Part shown: positions 1-9,292 of the stretch, piece by piece | Position numbering within the stretch: the first letter of the stretch is position 1 | Layout: every line of letters starts with the position of its first letter | Source of the DNA: Gordonia sp. SID5947 | GTDB taxonomy: Bacteria; Actinomycetota; Actinomycetes; Mycobacteriales; Mycobacteriaceae | Reading direction: 5' to 3' | Assembly: GCF_009862785.1 (NCBI RefSeq) | Contig: NZ_WWHU01000001.1 | Span: 2,108,001 to 2,172,000 of the forward strand | Length of the DNA: 64,000 nt | Translations under genes and position numbers: made by a program | The notes under the pieces: generated by a model | What the model was told of the DNA's origin: nothing | Seen by the model: the letters and a program-made list of their open reading frames with translations, nothing else | Databases searched by the model: none

Positions 1-147
1 TCGACGATCCAGATCATCGTCACGTTCGCACTGATGGTGTTGGCCTGCGCGGCGGCCACGTGGTTCGCGTCCCGGATCTATCAGCGGTCGATCCTGCGGA
101 CCGGTACTCGCGTCAAATGGTCCGAAGCCCTGTCTCTCGCGCGCTGA
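1..147 (+). CDS. ABC-2 type transporter permease, C-terminal end (partial)
   Basis: Only the last 48 codons are present, so the gene begins before the window. The readable part opens inside a hydrophobic helix (MVLACAAATWFASRIY) and ends with a short basic tail, RSILRTGTRVKWSEAL. Many ABC-2 family export permeases end this way: the last membrane helix, then a cytoplasmic 'ILR.G.R..W.EAL' tail. It would form the membrane channel of an ATP-driven exporter whose ATPase lies off the left edge. Its last 35 bases overlap tail-to-tail with the convergent crotonase gene. The family call rests on the tail alone and is moderate. Confidence 0.55.
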   Translation, partial: STIQIIVTFALMVLACAAATWFASRIYQRSILRTGTRVKWSEALSLAR

Positions 148-1141
148 GGTCCACGCGGGTGACGTCGGCGACCTCGTCGGCGAGACCCCACCGGAGCGCG
201 GTCTGCGCCCCGATCGCGTCACCCGTGACGGCGAGGTGAAAGGTCCGCCATCGACCGATCCGCCGCGGGATGCCGACGGTCCCCCCGGCGCCAGGGATCA
301 AACCCATGCTCACCTCGGGCAGACGGATGGCGACGTCCGGATCGACCACCACCCGACCGACCAGGCCGGGCAGTTCGATACCGGCGCCCACACACGCACC
401 GTGCAGGAAGGCCGTCGTCCGGTCCGCGATCTGCGCCAGGCGGACCCCGGCCCCACCGGCCGTACGGATGAAATGGGCCAGCACCGGGTTGGGGGTGGTG
501 CCGAACTCGTCGAGATCTCCCCCGGCACAGAACACCGGCCCGGCCCCGCGTAGGTGGATCTCCGTGACCGCCTCGTCGAGCACCGCCACATCGAGTGACT
601 CGACCAGCGCGTCCCGCAGGGCCGCACCGAACGCATTGCGGCGCTCGGGCCGGTTGAGGGTGACCGTCAGGCGGCCCCCGTCGCGCTCCACGATCACCGG
701 CGAGACCTGCGGGTTCGGGGGCAGCGGGCGGGGTCCCCGCGACGCGAGCCACGTCGCGAACTCGTCGCCTCCGAGCAGCGTCGAGTATGCCCACGACTCG
801 ACGTCCAGCGCCTGCCGGACGGACACTTGCGTCCCGGTGCGGAGCACCGCCGCCAGAGTGGTTGCGGCCTGCGGGTTGCGGGCAACATGTTCGGCGAGGT
901 CGCGGGCTGCCATTTCCGGGTCGTCGGCGCCGACGACCGCCCGGTCTGCGGCCTCGTCTTCGGGAACGGCGTAGACGACATCGCACCGTTCGCCGATCTC
1001 GCCCCGGTCAGCAGGCGCGATCGGTCCGGATGCGAATCCTATCCGGACGGCACCGAGATGGCGGTCCGCCGACCAGGTGAGCCTGTCCCATGCCGCATCG
1101 TCGGCGATGTCGGCGACTAACGGGTCTGCGGTCACGATCAC
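113..1141 (-). CDS. Enoyl-CoA hydratase/isomerase family protein with N-terminal extension
   Basis: 342-residue crotonase-fold protein expected to hydrate or isomerise an acyl-CoA in fatty-acid or aromatic degradation. The crotonase core starts near residue 148, after about 145 residues that do not look like crotonase. LNRPERRNAF opens the core and FCAGGDLDEFG forms the CoA oxyanion region. Glu256 (GAGIELPG) and Glu276 (RLPEVSMGLIPGAGGT) sit 20 residues apart, like the two catalytic glutamates of rat hydratase, so hydratase activity is plausible. The ATG at 1141 is the first start. The 3' end overlaps the ABC permease gene by 35 bases. The long N-terminal extension is the odd feature and its role is unknown. 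The substrate cannot be read from sequence. Confidence 0.85.
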   Translation of the reverse strand: MIVTADPLVADIADDAAWDRLTWSADRHLGAVRIGFASGPIAPADRGEIGERCDVVYAVPEDEAADRAVVGADDPEMAARDLAEHVARNPQAATTLAAVLRTGTQVSVRQALDVESWAYSTLLGGDEFATWLASRGPRPLPPNPQVSPVIVERDGGRLTVTLNRPERRNAFGAALRDALVESLDVAVLDEAVTEIHLRGAGPVFCAGGDLDEFGTTPNPVLAHFIRTAGGAGVRLAQIADRTTAFLHGACVGAGIELPGLVGRVVVDPDVAIRLPEVSMGLIPGAGGTVGIPRRIGRWRTFHLAVTGDAIGAQTALRWGLADEVADVTRVDLSARETGLRTI

Positions 1142-1183
1142 GGTGTCAGCCTAATCCGAGGACCGGACAGCGGCCGGTCGACC

Positions 1184-2485
1184 TCAGATCTGCCGAAACC
1201 GCCGTAGGGCCTCTTCCCGTTCGGTCTTGTGATCGACGATGGGTTCCGGATAGTCATCGGCGCCGTCGGCCACCCACCGGCGCACATACTCGCCGTCGGG
1301 GTCGAACCGCTTTTGCTGAGTCTCTGGATTGAACACCCGGAAGTACGGTGCCGCATCGGTTCCGGTGCCCGCCGCCCACTGCCAGCCGTGTTGATTGGAG
1401 GCCATGTCGCCGTCGACGAGTTGATCGAGGAACCATCGTGCGCCCCACCACCACGGCAAGTGCAGGTCCTTCACCAGGAACGACGCCGCGATCATCCGGA
1501 CCCGGTTGTGCATGAAGCCGGTCTCGGCGAGCTGCCGCATGCCGGCATCGACGATCGGGAAGCCGGTTCGCCCCTCTTTCCACGCGTCGAAACGACGGTA
1601 GGCGTCGTCGTCGGTGTCGAGATCGATGTCGTCGAACTGACGATTCCAGTTGTGCCACAAGCTGTCCGGCCAGTGGTAGAGCACCGACGCATAGAAGTCC
1701 CGGAAGGCGAGTTCTCGGAGATATGCCTGTGCACTCTTCGACCCGCCGAGGTCGGCAGCCATCGTCCGGGGATGGATGTTACCGAATTTCAGATAGGCCG
1801 ACATCCGGCTGCTGACGTCGAGATCCGGTCGGTCGCGGTTTCTTTCGTAGTCGTCGAGATCGGCGTCGACGAACTCCGACCAGCGGGCCAGCGCCGCGTC
1901 CTCACCCGCAGGAAGGTCGAGCTTCGCCGGCGCGGCCGGCACGCGGATACGCCCCGATCGACGAATACCACTGGGGTCCAACAAATCCGATTCCGCCACG
2001 GTGGATGACGCCGGCTGCCGCCAGCCGTGTTCACGCCATTGACGGAAGTACGGGGTGAAGACCTTGTACGGGTCGCCGTCGGGTTTGGTGACCCGTCCGG
2101 GTGAGACGAGATACGGGGACCCGGTGCCCTCGAGTGGGATCTCGCCGAGCGCCTCGGCGACGGCCGCATCGCGTCGCCGTCCGAACGGCGAGAAGTCGTC
2201 GCTCACCTGAACCGATGAGGCGTCCACCGCCGAGGCCAGCCGCGGGATCTCCTCCTCCGGCCGGCCGCGCACCACCAGCAGTTGTCCGAAGAGCTTGGTG
2301 TCGAGCTCCCGGAGGGAGTCGAACATGAAACTGAGACGTCGTGGACCCGAGGACTTCTCGAGCCTCGGGTCCACGACGAAACATGTCAGGAATGCGTCGC
2401 CGCGATCCTTTGCGGCGATGAGCGGCGGGAGGTCGCTCAGACGCAGATCGCGCCTGAGCCAAAGAACGGAGGGTGCCGACGGCAC
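1184..2485 (-). CDS. phr: Deoxyribodipyrimidine photolyase (cryptochrome/photolyase family)
   Basis: 433-residue flavoprotein that uses blue light to split cyclobutane pyrimidine dimers in DNA. It opens with the photolyase signature LWLRRDLRLSD, and the N-terminal alpha/beta antenna domain covers about residues 1-130. The C-terminal helical FAD domain carries HNRVRMIAASFLVKDLHLPW and ASNQHGWQWAAGTGTDAAPY, the FAD and DNA-binding signatures of class I photolyases. Length is normal for the class. The start is a GTG at 2485. The FKBP gene lies 33 bases upstream on the same strand, so the two may be co-transcribed. The alternative, a non-repair cryptochrome, is less likely given the intact C-terminal motifs. 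Confidence 0.92.
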   Translation of the reverse strand: MPSAPSVLWLRRDLRLSDLPPLIAAKDRGDAFLTCFVVDPRLEKSSGPRRLSFMFDSLRELDTKLFGQLLVVRGRPEEEIPRLASAVDASSVQVSDDFSPFGRRRDAAVAEALGEIPLEGTGSPYLVSPGRVTKPDGDPYKVFTPYFRQWREHGWRQPASSTVAESDLLDPSGIRRSGRIRVPAAPAKLDLPAGEDAALARWSEFVDADLDDYERNRDRPDLDVSSRMSAYLKFGNIHPRTMAADLGGSKSAQAYLRELAFRDFYASVLYHWPDSLWHNWNRQFDDIDLDTDDDAYRRFDAWKEGRTGFPIVDAGMRQLAETGFMHNRVRMIAASFLVKDLHLPWWWGARWFLDQLVDGDMASNQHGWQWAAGTGTDAAPYFRVFNPETQQKRFDPDGEYVRRWVADGADDYPEPIVDHKTEREEALRRFRQI

Positions 2486-2518
2486 AGATCCGACCCGCTC
2501 GCTCGTCTGGAGAAGCGG

Positions 2519-2887
2519 CTATCCCACGCCCAGCAGATCGATGACGAACACGAGCGTCTTGCCCGAGAGTCGGTGCCCCGCACCGGCCGGGCCGTACGCG
2601 AGCTGCGGCGGCACGGTCAGCTGCCGACGACCGCCGACCTTCATGCCGGGAATGCCCTCTTGCCAGCCCGGGATCAAGCGGTCGAGCGGGAAGTTCGCCG
2701 ACTGTCCGCGATCCCAGGAGGAGTCGAACTCTTCGCCGGTGTCGTATTCGACGCCGACGTAGTGGACGTCCACCACACCACCGCTCTGCGCCTCCGCGCC
2801 TTCACCGACGATGAGGTCCTTGACCTGCAGTTCGGCGGGTGCTGGACCCTCCGGGAATTCGACTACGGGCTTTTCTGTGCTGGTCAA
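2519..2887 (-). CDS. FKBP-type peptidyl-prolyl cis-trans isomerase
   Basis: 122-residue single-domain FKBP, a cytosolic proline isomerase that helps protein folding. The FKBP core covers about residues 25-122, with VDVHYVGVEYDTGEEFDSSW, FPLDRLIPGWQEGIPGMKVG and the closing RRQLTVPPQLAYG. No signal peptide or lipobox is seen, so it should be cytoplasmic. The start appears to be a TTG at 2887, supported by AAGGAGAG 6 bases upstream; no in-frame ATG or GTG lies near. It sits between the citrate synthase and photolyase genes on the same strand, 78 bases after the citrate synthase stop. An FKBP next to gltA is a common actinobacterial arrangement. Confidence 0.9.
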   Translation of the reverse strand: MTSTEKPVVEFPEGPAPAELQVKDLIVGEGAEAQSGGVVDVHYVGVEYDTGEEFDSSWDRGQSANFPLDRLIPGWQEGIPGMKVGGRRQLTVPPQLAYGPAGAGHRLSGKTLVFVIDLLGVG

Positions 2888-2965
2888 CGGGACTCTCCTT
2901 TGAGTCGTCGGAGCAGGTTTCTGTCAGGTCGGCGCACCTGCGCCGACCTCAGGCCTTCCGGCGCG

Positions 2966-4288
<1,323 letters not shown>

Positions 4289-4298
4289 ACGAACCCCT

Positions 4299-5300
4299 TT
4301 ACTCAGGTGAGAGTCTTGTACTACGCAGATCCGGGTAAGGATTCTGTTGGTTATCAACGTAGTCGCTTCTCAGCTCGCCTGCCCACGGAGGGTCCGCGCC
4401 CGGACGGGAAACGGTGATGGCAGCTACTTGACCTGCGAAATCCGCGGTCGCCTGCCACTGTTGCACGCCCAGTTCCGCCACTGCGGCCGGGGAGAGTGCG
4501 CCCAGGTTCTCCAGGTGGCGCAGGACCCCGCCCATGACGCTGTCCCCCGCCCCGATCGTGTCACTGACCTGGACGTTTGGCGCTGGCGATGTGACCACCG
4601 CCTCAGTGGTGGTCACAGTGACGCCGTCCGCACCGGCAGTCGTGATCACTGCGGTGACACCTGCGGCGAGCCAGTCGGAGGGCCCGGTGCCCGCGGTGCC
4701 TGCGGACAGCCAGTCGGCGTCCTCGTCGGAGAGTTTGACGATGTCGACTGCGTCCATCCAAGAGGCGAAGCGACGCCGGTATGCATCGTGGTCGTCGATC
4801 ACCGCCGGTCGGATGTTCGGGTCGACCACCACGAGTCGTCCCTCGTCGTGACAGCGACGCATGACCGACTCGTACACCGACGCACCGGGTTCCAGTACCA
4901 ACGACAGCGTGCCGAAACACACCGCTGCGACGGTCTGGGGGAAGGCGCCGGGCTCCTCGACCAGACGGTCGGCCGTGCCCTCGACGTAGAACGAGTAGTG
5001 CGCGGCGCCGTCGGTCCCGATGGTGGCGAGCGCCAGTGAGGTCGGTTCGTCGCGCCGCTGCACGAGCCCGGTCCCCACCCCGCTGGCCTGCAGGGCTGCG
5101 ACGATCGCCTCGCCGTAGGTGTCGGTGGACACGGCCGTGCACAGCGAGACGGCACTGCCCAGCCGGCCGAGGGTCACCGCCACGTTGAACGGTCCGCCAC
5201 CGAGCGCCGGTTGCAGGGCGGCCAGCCGGCCGGTACTGACGGGCGCGCGGTCCGCGACAACGTCGACGAGCGCTTCGCCGCAGATCACGATCTCACGCAT
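4299..5300 (-). CDS. PfkB family sugar kinase (fructokinase/ribokinase-like)
   Basis: 333-residue ribokinase-fold kinase. It opens with IVICGEALVDVVADR and carries GGGPFNVAVTLGRLG, the N-terminal PfkB substrate-binding signature. Near the C-terminus DTIGAGDSVMGGVL holds the catalytic Asp and the anion hole. Expected reaction: ATP-dependent phosphorylation of a sugar such as fructose; the exact sugar is not readable. The start is the ATG at 5300, behind a strong GGAGG, rather than the upstream ATG at 5387. About 25 residues follow the usual C-terminal region and look unconserved; the gltA promoter could sit in that stretch. The gene lies directly upstream of gltA on the same strand. Confidence 0.88.
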   Translation of the reverse strand: MREIVICGEALVDVVADRAPVSTGRLAALQPALGGGPFNVAVTLGRLGSAVSLCTAVSTDTYGEAIVAALQASGVGTGLVQRRDEPTSLALATIGTDGAAHYSFYVEGTADRLVEEPGAFPQTVAAVCFGTLSLVLEPGASVYESVMRRCHDEGRLVVVDPNIRPAVIDDHDAYRRRFASWMDAVDIVKLSDEDADWLSAGTAGTGPSDWLAAGVTAVITTAGADGVTVTTTEAVVTSPAPNVQVSDTIGAGDSVMGGVLRHLENLGALSPAAVAELGVQQWQATADFAGQVAAITVSRPGADPPWAGELRSDYVDNQQNPYPDLRSTRLSPE

Positions 5301-5387
5301 CAGCACACCTCCGGAGTTGCCGACAATCCTGCCACCGACCCCCCACTCCACCGGCATTTTTCGACGACGCACCGGTAGGTTGTGCAC

Positions 5388-6047
5388 ATGCGAGAGTTAC
5401 CCGCCGGGCCCGACGCGGTGTTGCTCGACTTCGCCGCCGACGAGGCGCCGCTGCGGGCCGTCGGCTCCGCGGCAGCGGCGGTGCGGCGCGCGATGGAGGC
5501 GGGAACCCTTCAGATCACCGACGCGATCCCGACGGCGCAGACATTGCTGATCCAGGCCGAGTCCGGTCATGGGATCGATGTACTGGGCATCCACCGCGCG
5601 CTACGGGCGTGGGCCTCGGACGGCGACACCGACGACTCGACCACCTCCGAGGTGCGCATCCCGGTCTGTTACGACGGACCAGACCTCGCCGATGTGGCCG
5701 AACTGCTCGGCATCGGTACCGATGACGTGGCCACGATCCATCGCGACACCGTATGGCAAGTGCAGTTCATGGGATTCGCGCCAGGGTTCGGATATCTTGT
5801 CCCGCAACAAGAGTCAGAGCACGCGTTCCGCGATGTGGCGCGGCGTAGCGAGTCGCGGACCCGGGTGCCGCCCGGCGCCGTCGCCGTCGCCGCCGGGTAC
5901 AGCGCCGTCTATCCACGAGAGAGTCCGGGTGGTTGGCATCTCATCGGTCACACCGAACTGTCGATGTGGGACGAGGACAACAGCCCGCCTGCGCTTCTGG
6001 AGCCGGGCGCGCTCGTACGCTTCGTCGATGCCGTCGACGGATCGTGA
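5388..6047 (+). CDS. pxpB: 5-oxoprolinase subunit B (KipI / allophanate hydrolase subunit 1 family)
   Basis: 219-residue cyclophilin-like protein of the KipI/PxpB family. With PxpC and PxpA it opens 5-oxoproline to glutamate at the cost of ATP. The family core VQFMGFAPGFGYL is visible near residue 130, followed by SRTRVPPGAVAVAAGYSAVY and YPRESPGGWHLIG. The start is taken as the ATG at 5388, because a GGTAGG element precedes it by 7 bases and sits too close to the GTG at 5382. PxpC follows 10 bases after the stop. No pxpA (LamB/YcsF) gene is adjacent, so it must be elsewhere or the pair does something else. It diverges from the sugar kinase gene. Confidence 0.88.
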   Translation: MRELPAGPDAVLLDFAADEAPLRAVGSAAAAVRRAMEAGTLQITDAIPTAQTLLIQAESGHGIDVLGIHRALRAWASDGDTDDSTTSEVRIPVCYDGPDLADVAELLGIGTDDVATIHRDTVWQVQFMGFAPGFGYLVPQQESEHAFRDVARRSESRTRVPPGAVAVAAGYSAVYPRESPGGWHLIGHTELSMWDEDNSPPALLEPGALVRFVDAVDGS

Positions 6048-6057
6048 GGTCCACATC

Positions 6058-6930
6058 GTGAAGTCGCTCACCGTAGTCGATCCCGGCCCGCTGTCGACCG
6101 TGCAGGATCTCGGACGAGCCGGCTACGCGCACCTGGGGGTCCCCGGCTCGGGCGGTGCGGATCGATCGTCACTGGCGCTGGCGAACCGGTTGGTTGGCAA
6201 TCCCGAATCCGCCGCGGTCATCGAGACGACCCTGGGGCGGTTGCGGATTCGCGCACACGGCACCCTGGTGATCGCTGTGACGGGCGCGTGGACGGCGGTA
6301 CGCGTGGACGACGCGCCGGTCGGCAGTGCCGTCGCGGTTCCGCTGTCGGATGGCGCCGAGCTCATCGTCGACACACCCACCCGCGGATGTCGCAACTACG
6401 TGGCCGTCCGCGGCGGCATCGACGTCACACCGGTCCTCGGCTCCCGTTCCACCGACACTCTCTCCGGCCTCGGCCCGGCCCCACTCGCCGCGGACATCGA
6501 ACTCCCGATCGGCCGCGCCACCGACCCCTGGCCGGCGATCTCGGCCGCGCCGATCGACAACGACGAACCCGACGTGGTCGCACTCGAGATCTCCGACGGT
6601 CCGCGTCGAGAGCATGTCGAGGAGCCCGCACACCTCACTCGAGGGACGTGGGAGGTCAGTCCGGACAGCAATCGGGTCGGCGTGCGCCTCGATCGGCCGG
6701 ATGACTCCGACGATCCGCTCGTCACCCATCGTGCCGATGTACCCGAACTCGCCTCGGAAGGGATCCCGCACGGCGCGGTCCAGGTCCCGCCGAGCGGCCG
6801 GCCAGTCATCTTTCTCGCCGATCACCCGGTGACCGGCGGCTACCCGGTCGTCGCGGTGCTCACCCCCACTGCCATCGACCGCGCCGCCCAACTCGTCGCC
6901 GGACAACAAGTCCGCTTTCGTCGTCGTTGA
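6058..6930 (+). CDS. pxpC: 5-oxoprolinase subunit C (biotin-dependent carboxyltransferase-like)
   Basis: 290-residue KipA/PxpC-family protein and partner of PxpB. The N-terminal family signature is clear: VVDPGPLSTVQDLGRAGYAH, then GVPGSGGADRSSLALANRLVGN. The central part has GCRNYVAVRGGIDV and GSRSTDTLSGLGP, and the end has PSGRPVIFLADHPVTGGYPV. The start is a GTG at 6058, with GAGG overlapping the pxpB stop, which suggests coupled translation. The stop at 6928-6930 lies inside the -35 box of the promoter for the next gene, so the MpaB-like gene probably has its own transcript. The reaction is inferred from the family; without pxpA beside it the function is less sure. Confidence 0.87.
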   Translation: MKSLTVVDPGPLSTVQDLGRAGYAHLGVPGSGGADRSSLALANRLVGNPESAAVIETTLGRLRIRAHGTLVIAVTGAWTAVRVDDAPVGSAVAVPLSDGAELIVDTPTRGCRNYVAVRGGIDVTPVLGSRSTDTLSGLGPAPLAADIELPIGRATDPWPAISAAPIDNDEPDVVALEISDGPRREHVEEPAHLTRGTWEVSPDSNRVGVRLDRPDDSDDPLVTHRADVPELASEGIPHGAVQVPPSGRPVIFLADHPVTGGYPVVAVLTPTAIDRAAQLVAGQQVRFRRR

Positions 6931-6965
6931 CACCTCGCCTGAGACGAACCTAGACTTTCGTCTCA
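6927..6965 (+). promoter_or_regulatory. Promoter with 9-bp palindromic operator and leaderless start
   Basis: TTGACA (6927-6932), an 18-base spacer and TAGACT (6951-6956) form a near-consensus promoter. The start ATG at 6965 lies 9 bases after the -10, so the mRNA probably begins at or next to the start codon. A perfect inverted repeat TGAGACGAA (6940-6948) / TTCGTCTCA (6957-6965) flanks the -10 and covers the likely transcription start. That is a good position for a repressor. No regulator gene is adjacent. Confidence 0.6.
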
Positions 6966-8005
6966 TGACCGAGGTGCTGACGAATTCTGCGGACGCCACG
7001 ACCGAGGGGTCCGCACCCGGATCCGACCCGACACCTCGTCCCGAGGACTACGCACCACTCGGACCGGATTCTCTGACGTGGCAGATCTGGGGCACCTGGA
7101 CGGGAATGTTCCAGGGCCTGTGGGCGGGCTCGATGCAGAACATGCATCCCAAGCTCGGGGCGGCGGTCTGGGAACATTCCGATTTCTTCGGCGAGCGCTG
7201 GCAGCGGCTGATGCGGTCGTTGTACCCGATCAGCGGTGTGGTCTTCGACGGGAGCACCACGACGGGTCGCGAGGTGCGCGACTACCACCGCGACATCAAG
7301 GGCCAGATGGAGGACGGCTCGCGCTACCACGCCCTGGATCCCGACGTCTTCTATTGGGCGCATGCCACCTTCTGGTACGGCAACGTGCGACTCTGTGAAC
7401 GCTTCGGCCCGTGGCTTACCGAAGATCAGAAGCGTCAGCTCTTCGAGGAGTCCAAGGCGTGGTACGCCATGTACGGCGTGTCGATGCGACCGGTGCCCGA
7501 CACCTACGAGGACTTCCTCGAGTACTGGGATTATATGTGCCGCAACGTTCTTCGAGATCATCCGGCGGTCCGGACCGTCCTCGACATCGGACAGTTGCCA
7601 CCCCCGCCGTTCTTGCGTTTCATACCGGAGTCGTTGTGGTTCCGGTATATGGCCGAGACCAACCAACGCTTCTTCACGTGGCTCACCACCGGCTTCTACG
7701 ACGAACCGATCCGCGAGATGATGGGTCTGCCGTGGACGGAACGTGACGAGAAGCGATTCCGACTGTTGGGCCGGACCGTCAACCTGGTGATGCACCAGCT
7801 CCTGCCGAAACGCTTTCTGCGCCATCCACGTCCGCGCGACGCCTGGGACCGGGTACAGGGGCGGGTGGCCGCCGACGCCCCGCTGGTGGAGACGCCGACC
7901 CGCAACCTCCCGCCCGAGGCGGAGCACGACAACCCGATGCACTACTGCCCGGTGCACGCCGCCCGGCGAGCGACCTATCCGGGACACGTCAGCGAGACTC
8001 GCTGA
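6965..8005 (+). CDS. Oxygenase MpaB family protein (DUF2236)
   Basis: 346-residue helical protein of the DUF2236 family, which includes fungal MpaB and bacterial latex-clearing protein, both haem-type oxygenases. Family marks include LSPISGVVF-like text (LYPISGVVFDGS), DPDVFYWAHATFWYG, with the conserved His and Trp, and WYAMYGVSMRPVP. A proline- and threonine-rich tail of about 30 residues precedes the core. No signal peptide is seen. Cofactor binding by the central His is known for relatives and inferred here. The gene has its own promoter with a palindromic operator at the start codon, which suggests induction by a substrate. Its substrate is unknown. The neighbouring 2-oxoglutarate dioxygenase is convergent. 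Confidence 0.82.
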   Translation: MTEVLTNSADATTEGSAPGSDPTPRPEDYAPLGPDSLTWQIWGTWTGMFQGLWAGSMQNMHPKLGAAVWEHSDFFGERWQRLMRSLYPISGVVFDGSTTTGREVRDYHRDIKGQMEDGSRYHALDPDVFYWAHATFWYGNVRLCERFGPWLTEDQKRQLFEESKAWYAMYGVSMRPVPDTYEDFLEYWDYMCRNVLRDHPAVRTVLDIGQLPPPPFLRFIPESLWFRYMAETNQRFFTWLTTGFYDEPIREMMGLPWTERDEKRFRLLGRTVNLVMHQLLPKRFLRHPRPRDAWDRVQGRVAADAPLVETPTRNLPPEAEHDNPMHYCPVHAARRATYPGHVSETR

Positions 8006-8150
8006 CCGTCGTACGCCGCCAGATCGGACACCACCGGCCGATCAGCAGGGACCGGCCCGGGCGACTTCCACGCCCACACCCGCCGATCGAGTAGGGACCG
8101 AGCGGAGCGAGGACCCGTATCGGGATCTACCGCCCCACACCAGAATCGCC

Positions 8151-9226
8151 CTACTGCTGTCCGAGCCCCCGCCGCATCGCCTGACGAACCCGTTGCGCCT
8201 CCCGCCGTGCGTACGGATTGGACAGTCCGGCACGGGATCCGGCCAGTTTGGCTCCGATGTGTTCGCCCACGGTGATCGGCGAATACCGACTCCCGGCGCC
8301 GACGCACGACGGCAGCGTGGAGATGGTGGCGTCGATGTTGCCGTCATGGAAGAACGCGGCGGATCGGCGGCGCTCGATGGTGCCGTCCACCACCGGCGGC
8401 TTTACGCGGTGCAGGGTGGACATCCACCGCTCGTTGGTCCAGCGCGCCATGAGGTCACCGAGATTGATCAGCAGCGCGCCGTCGGCGGGTTGGACGTCGT
8501 GCCACACACCGTCGCGGTCGAGTACCTGCAAACCCTCGACCTGATCCGCCCACAGGACCGTGACGATGCCATAGTCCGTGTGCTCGCCCATTCCGGTCAG
8601 TTCGCCCTCGACGTCGACTCGGCCCGGAGGCAGGGCGTAATTGTTCATCCGGAGCACATCGAGGGAGTGATCGGTGTAGCCGTCGAAGTAGTCGGGCGGG
8701 AGATCGAGTGCGTCGGCGAAGATGCGGGTCAGCGTATGGGCCACTCGGGTCGCCTCGGCGAAGTACGCCGACACCGCGGCTTCGAAATGATCGACGGCCG
8801 GCCACGTGTTGCCGGCGTATTGATCCTCCGGGAGATCGAGAGCGGGATATTTCGTCGCCTCCACGCCGACCTTGAACGCCTCGAAGTAGTCGTTCATCCG
8901 ATCTGCGGGTTCGACGCCCAGACTCAGCGACAACGACTCGGACTTCGGCGGCGCATACCCGCGGTTGATCTCCGGCGGGGTGCGGTAGGCCTTCTTCTCC
9001 TCGAGCGGTAGCGCGAAGAAGTCATCCATCACGGCGGTGAACTCATCGATCACCGCGGACGGGATCTGATGCCCGACGATCTGGATGAAGCCAACCGTAC
9101 TGGCCGCGTTGTCGATCTGATCGGCGACGACAGCACGGTCGGCCGCACTCCCGTTGCCGGTATACGGGCTGATGTCGATGACGGGGACCGAGAAGGCCCC
9201 GCGGGATTGTCGACCACCGCGCTCAT
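8151..9226 (-). CDS. 2-oxoglutarate/Fe(II) dioxygenase, isopenicillin N synthase-like, apparently frameshifted
   Basis: Non-haem iron oxygenase related to isopenicillin N synthase and to the intact paralogue at 34.3 kb. The open frame from a GTG at 9053 gives 300 residues, but conserved N-terminal sequence (VPVIDISPYTGNG, then VGFIQIVGHQIP) continues upstream in that frame to about 9190 with no start codon. A good start, ATG at 9226, lies in the next frame (MSAVVDNPAG). One extra C in the CCCC at 9197-9200 would join them. Iron ligands are visible in GEHTDYGIVTVLW (HxD) and TLHRV, with the oxoglutarate Arg in RRRSAAFFHDGN. Either the base is missing in the assembly or the gene is broken. The substrate is unknown. 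Confidence 0.8.
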
Positions 9227-9292
9227 GCCACCCATAGTGGCATCGAATCGTCGACCGCGCTGATCAGCCGATTTACACCCGCACGAAGCGTG

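Noticed and set aside
8006..8150. Possible gene or RNA in the gap after the MpaB-type gene
   Set aside because: No open frame with family match and no strong fold was seen; only a GAGCGGAGCGAGG-type repeat, too short to call.
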